A DNA stretch of 8,367 nucleotides from an uncultured Shinella sp. (GTDB taxonomy: Bacteria; Pseudomonadota; Alphaproteobacteria; Rhizobiales; Rhizobiaceae). The position numbers and the translations under genes were made by a program. The DNA lies in contig CAMLOC010000120.1 in NCBI GenBank assembly GCA_946481465.1, positions 1-8,367 of the forward strand, read 5' to 3'. Below, one piece after another: positions 8,244 through 8,367 of the stretch (within the stretch, counting starts at the first letter, position 1; each line of letters begins with the position of its first letter). The notes beneath the pieces were generated by a model that was not told the origin of the DNA, did no database searches, and saw only the letters and a list, made by a program, of their open reading frames with translations.

Positions 8244-8263
8244 TATTCTCCATGTGGAGAATA
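8244..8263. promoter_or_regulatory. Perfect palindromic operator of the antitoxin operon
   Basis: Two 9-bp arms, TATTCTCCA (8244-8252) and TGGAGAATA (8255-8263), are perfect inverted copies around a 2-nt centre. On the minus strand the first arm overlaps the end of the -10 region, and the second contains the GGAGA Shine-Dalgarno of the antitoxin gene. A dimeric HTH antitoxin bound here would block its own transcription, the standard autoregulation of such modules. The same palindrome could form an RNA hairpin hiding the ribosome-binding site only if transcription starts upstream of the one predicted. The palindrome is directly visible; the binding protein is inferred. Confidence 0.65.
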
Positions 8264-8290
8264 TATAAGTGGAATGGCCCAGAAAGTAAA
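8262..8290 (-). promoter_or_regulatory. Candidate promoter of the antitoxin-toxin operon
   Basis: On the minus strand a -35-like TTTACT (8290-8285) is followed by exactly 17 nt and a -10-like TATATA (8267-8262). Transcription would start near 8254, leaving a leader of about 14 nt that is mostly the Shine-Dalgarno. The -10 overlaps the outer end of the palindromic operator. The stretch is distinctly AT-rich compared with its surroundings. Confidence 0.55.
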
Positions 8291-8367
8291 GATGTTCACG
8301 GCGGAAGCAGGTGGGGCCCTGCAAACCTCTCAACCGATGGTTTCGATGATTTCGTAGTTCGCAACAA

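Noticed and set aside
7617..8357. A 246-codon plus-strand open frame over the antitoxin gene.
   Set aside because: It has no recognisable domain and runs through the antitoxin promoter and palindrome; the minus strand shows HTH and DUF433 signatures.
8252..8367. A possible divergent small gene starting ATG at 8252 (MWRIYKWNGPESK...) and open to the window edge.
   Set aside because: It starts inside the operator palindrome, has no ribosome-binding sequence, uses AT-rich codons unlike the neighbours and only 38 codons are visible. More sequence to the right would decide it.

Overview
The window looks like part of an alphaproteobacterial genome, most likely a Rhizobiaceae/Rhizobiales member. 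The DNA is GC-rich. DnaE2 and ImuB read like rhizobial versions of these proteins (recognised from memory, no search run). The only SOS-type operator is the alphaproteobacterial direct repeat GAAC-N7-GAAC, not the gamma- or Gram-positive palindrome.

Layout: (1) 1-1524, minus strand, is the 5' 508 codons of a UvrD/PcrA-like superfamily 1A helicase that runs off the left edge. (2) 1525-1730 is a divergent intergenic region. It holds a perfect GAAC-N7-GAAC LexA box at 1666-1680, laid over a plausible promoter and abutting a perfect 8-bp inverted repeat. (3) 1731-7178, plus strand, is the mutasome operon imuA-imuB-dnaE2. imuA and imuB overlap by 83 nt, and imuB and dnaE2 overlap by ATGA. (4) 7179-7234 is a short convergent gap with no gene. 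(5) 7235-8240, minus strand, is a toxin-antitoxin module. It has an intact HTH plus DUF433 (VapB45-like) antitoxin, followed by a DUF5615 PIN-like toxin gene broken by a nonsense codon and a 1-nt frameshift. A 20-bp palindrome overlaps the antitoxin promoter and Shine-Dalgarno sequence. (6) 8291-8367 has no supported gene.

How the parts work together: ImuA (RecA-fold adaptor), ImuB (non-catalytic Y-family relative) and DnaE2 (error-prone C-family polymerase) form the damage-inducible translesion mutasome. The LexA box predicts repression until DNA damage. The divergent helicase may be a repair partner, but this is inferred only from position. The toxin-antitoxin remnant is transcribed towards the operon and appears to be a decayed module with a surviving, self-regulated antitoxin.

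Nothing here is a clearly new system. The best leads are the dead toxin beside a live-looking antitoxin and its operator, the hairpin-like repeat beside the LexA box, the non-canonical clamp-binding segment in ImuB, and the helicase-mutasome pairing.
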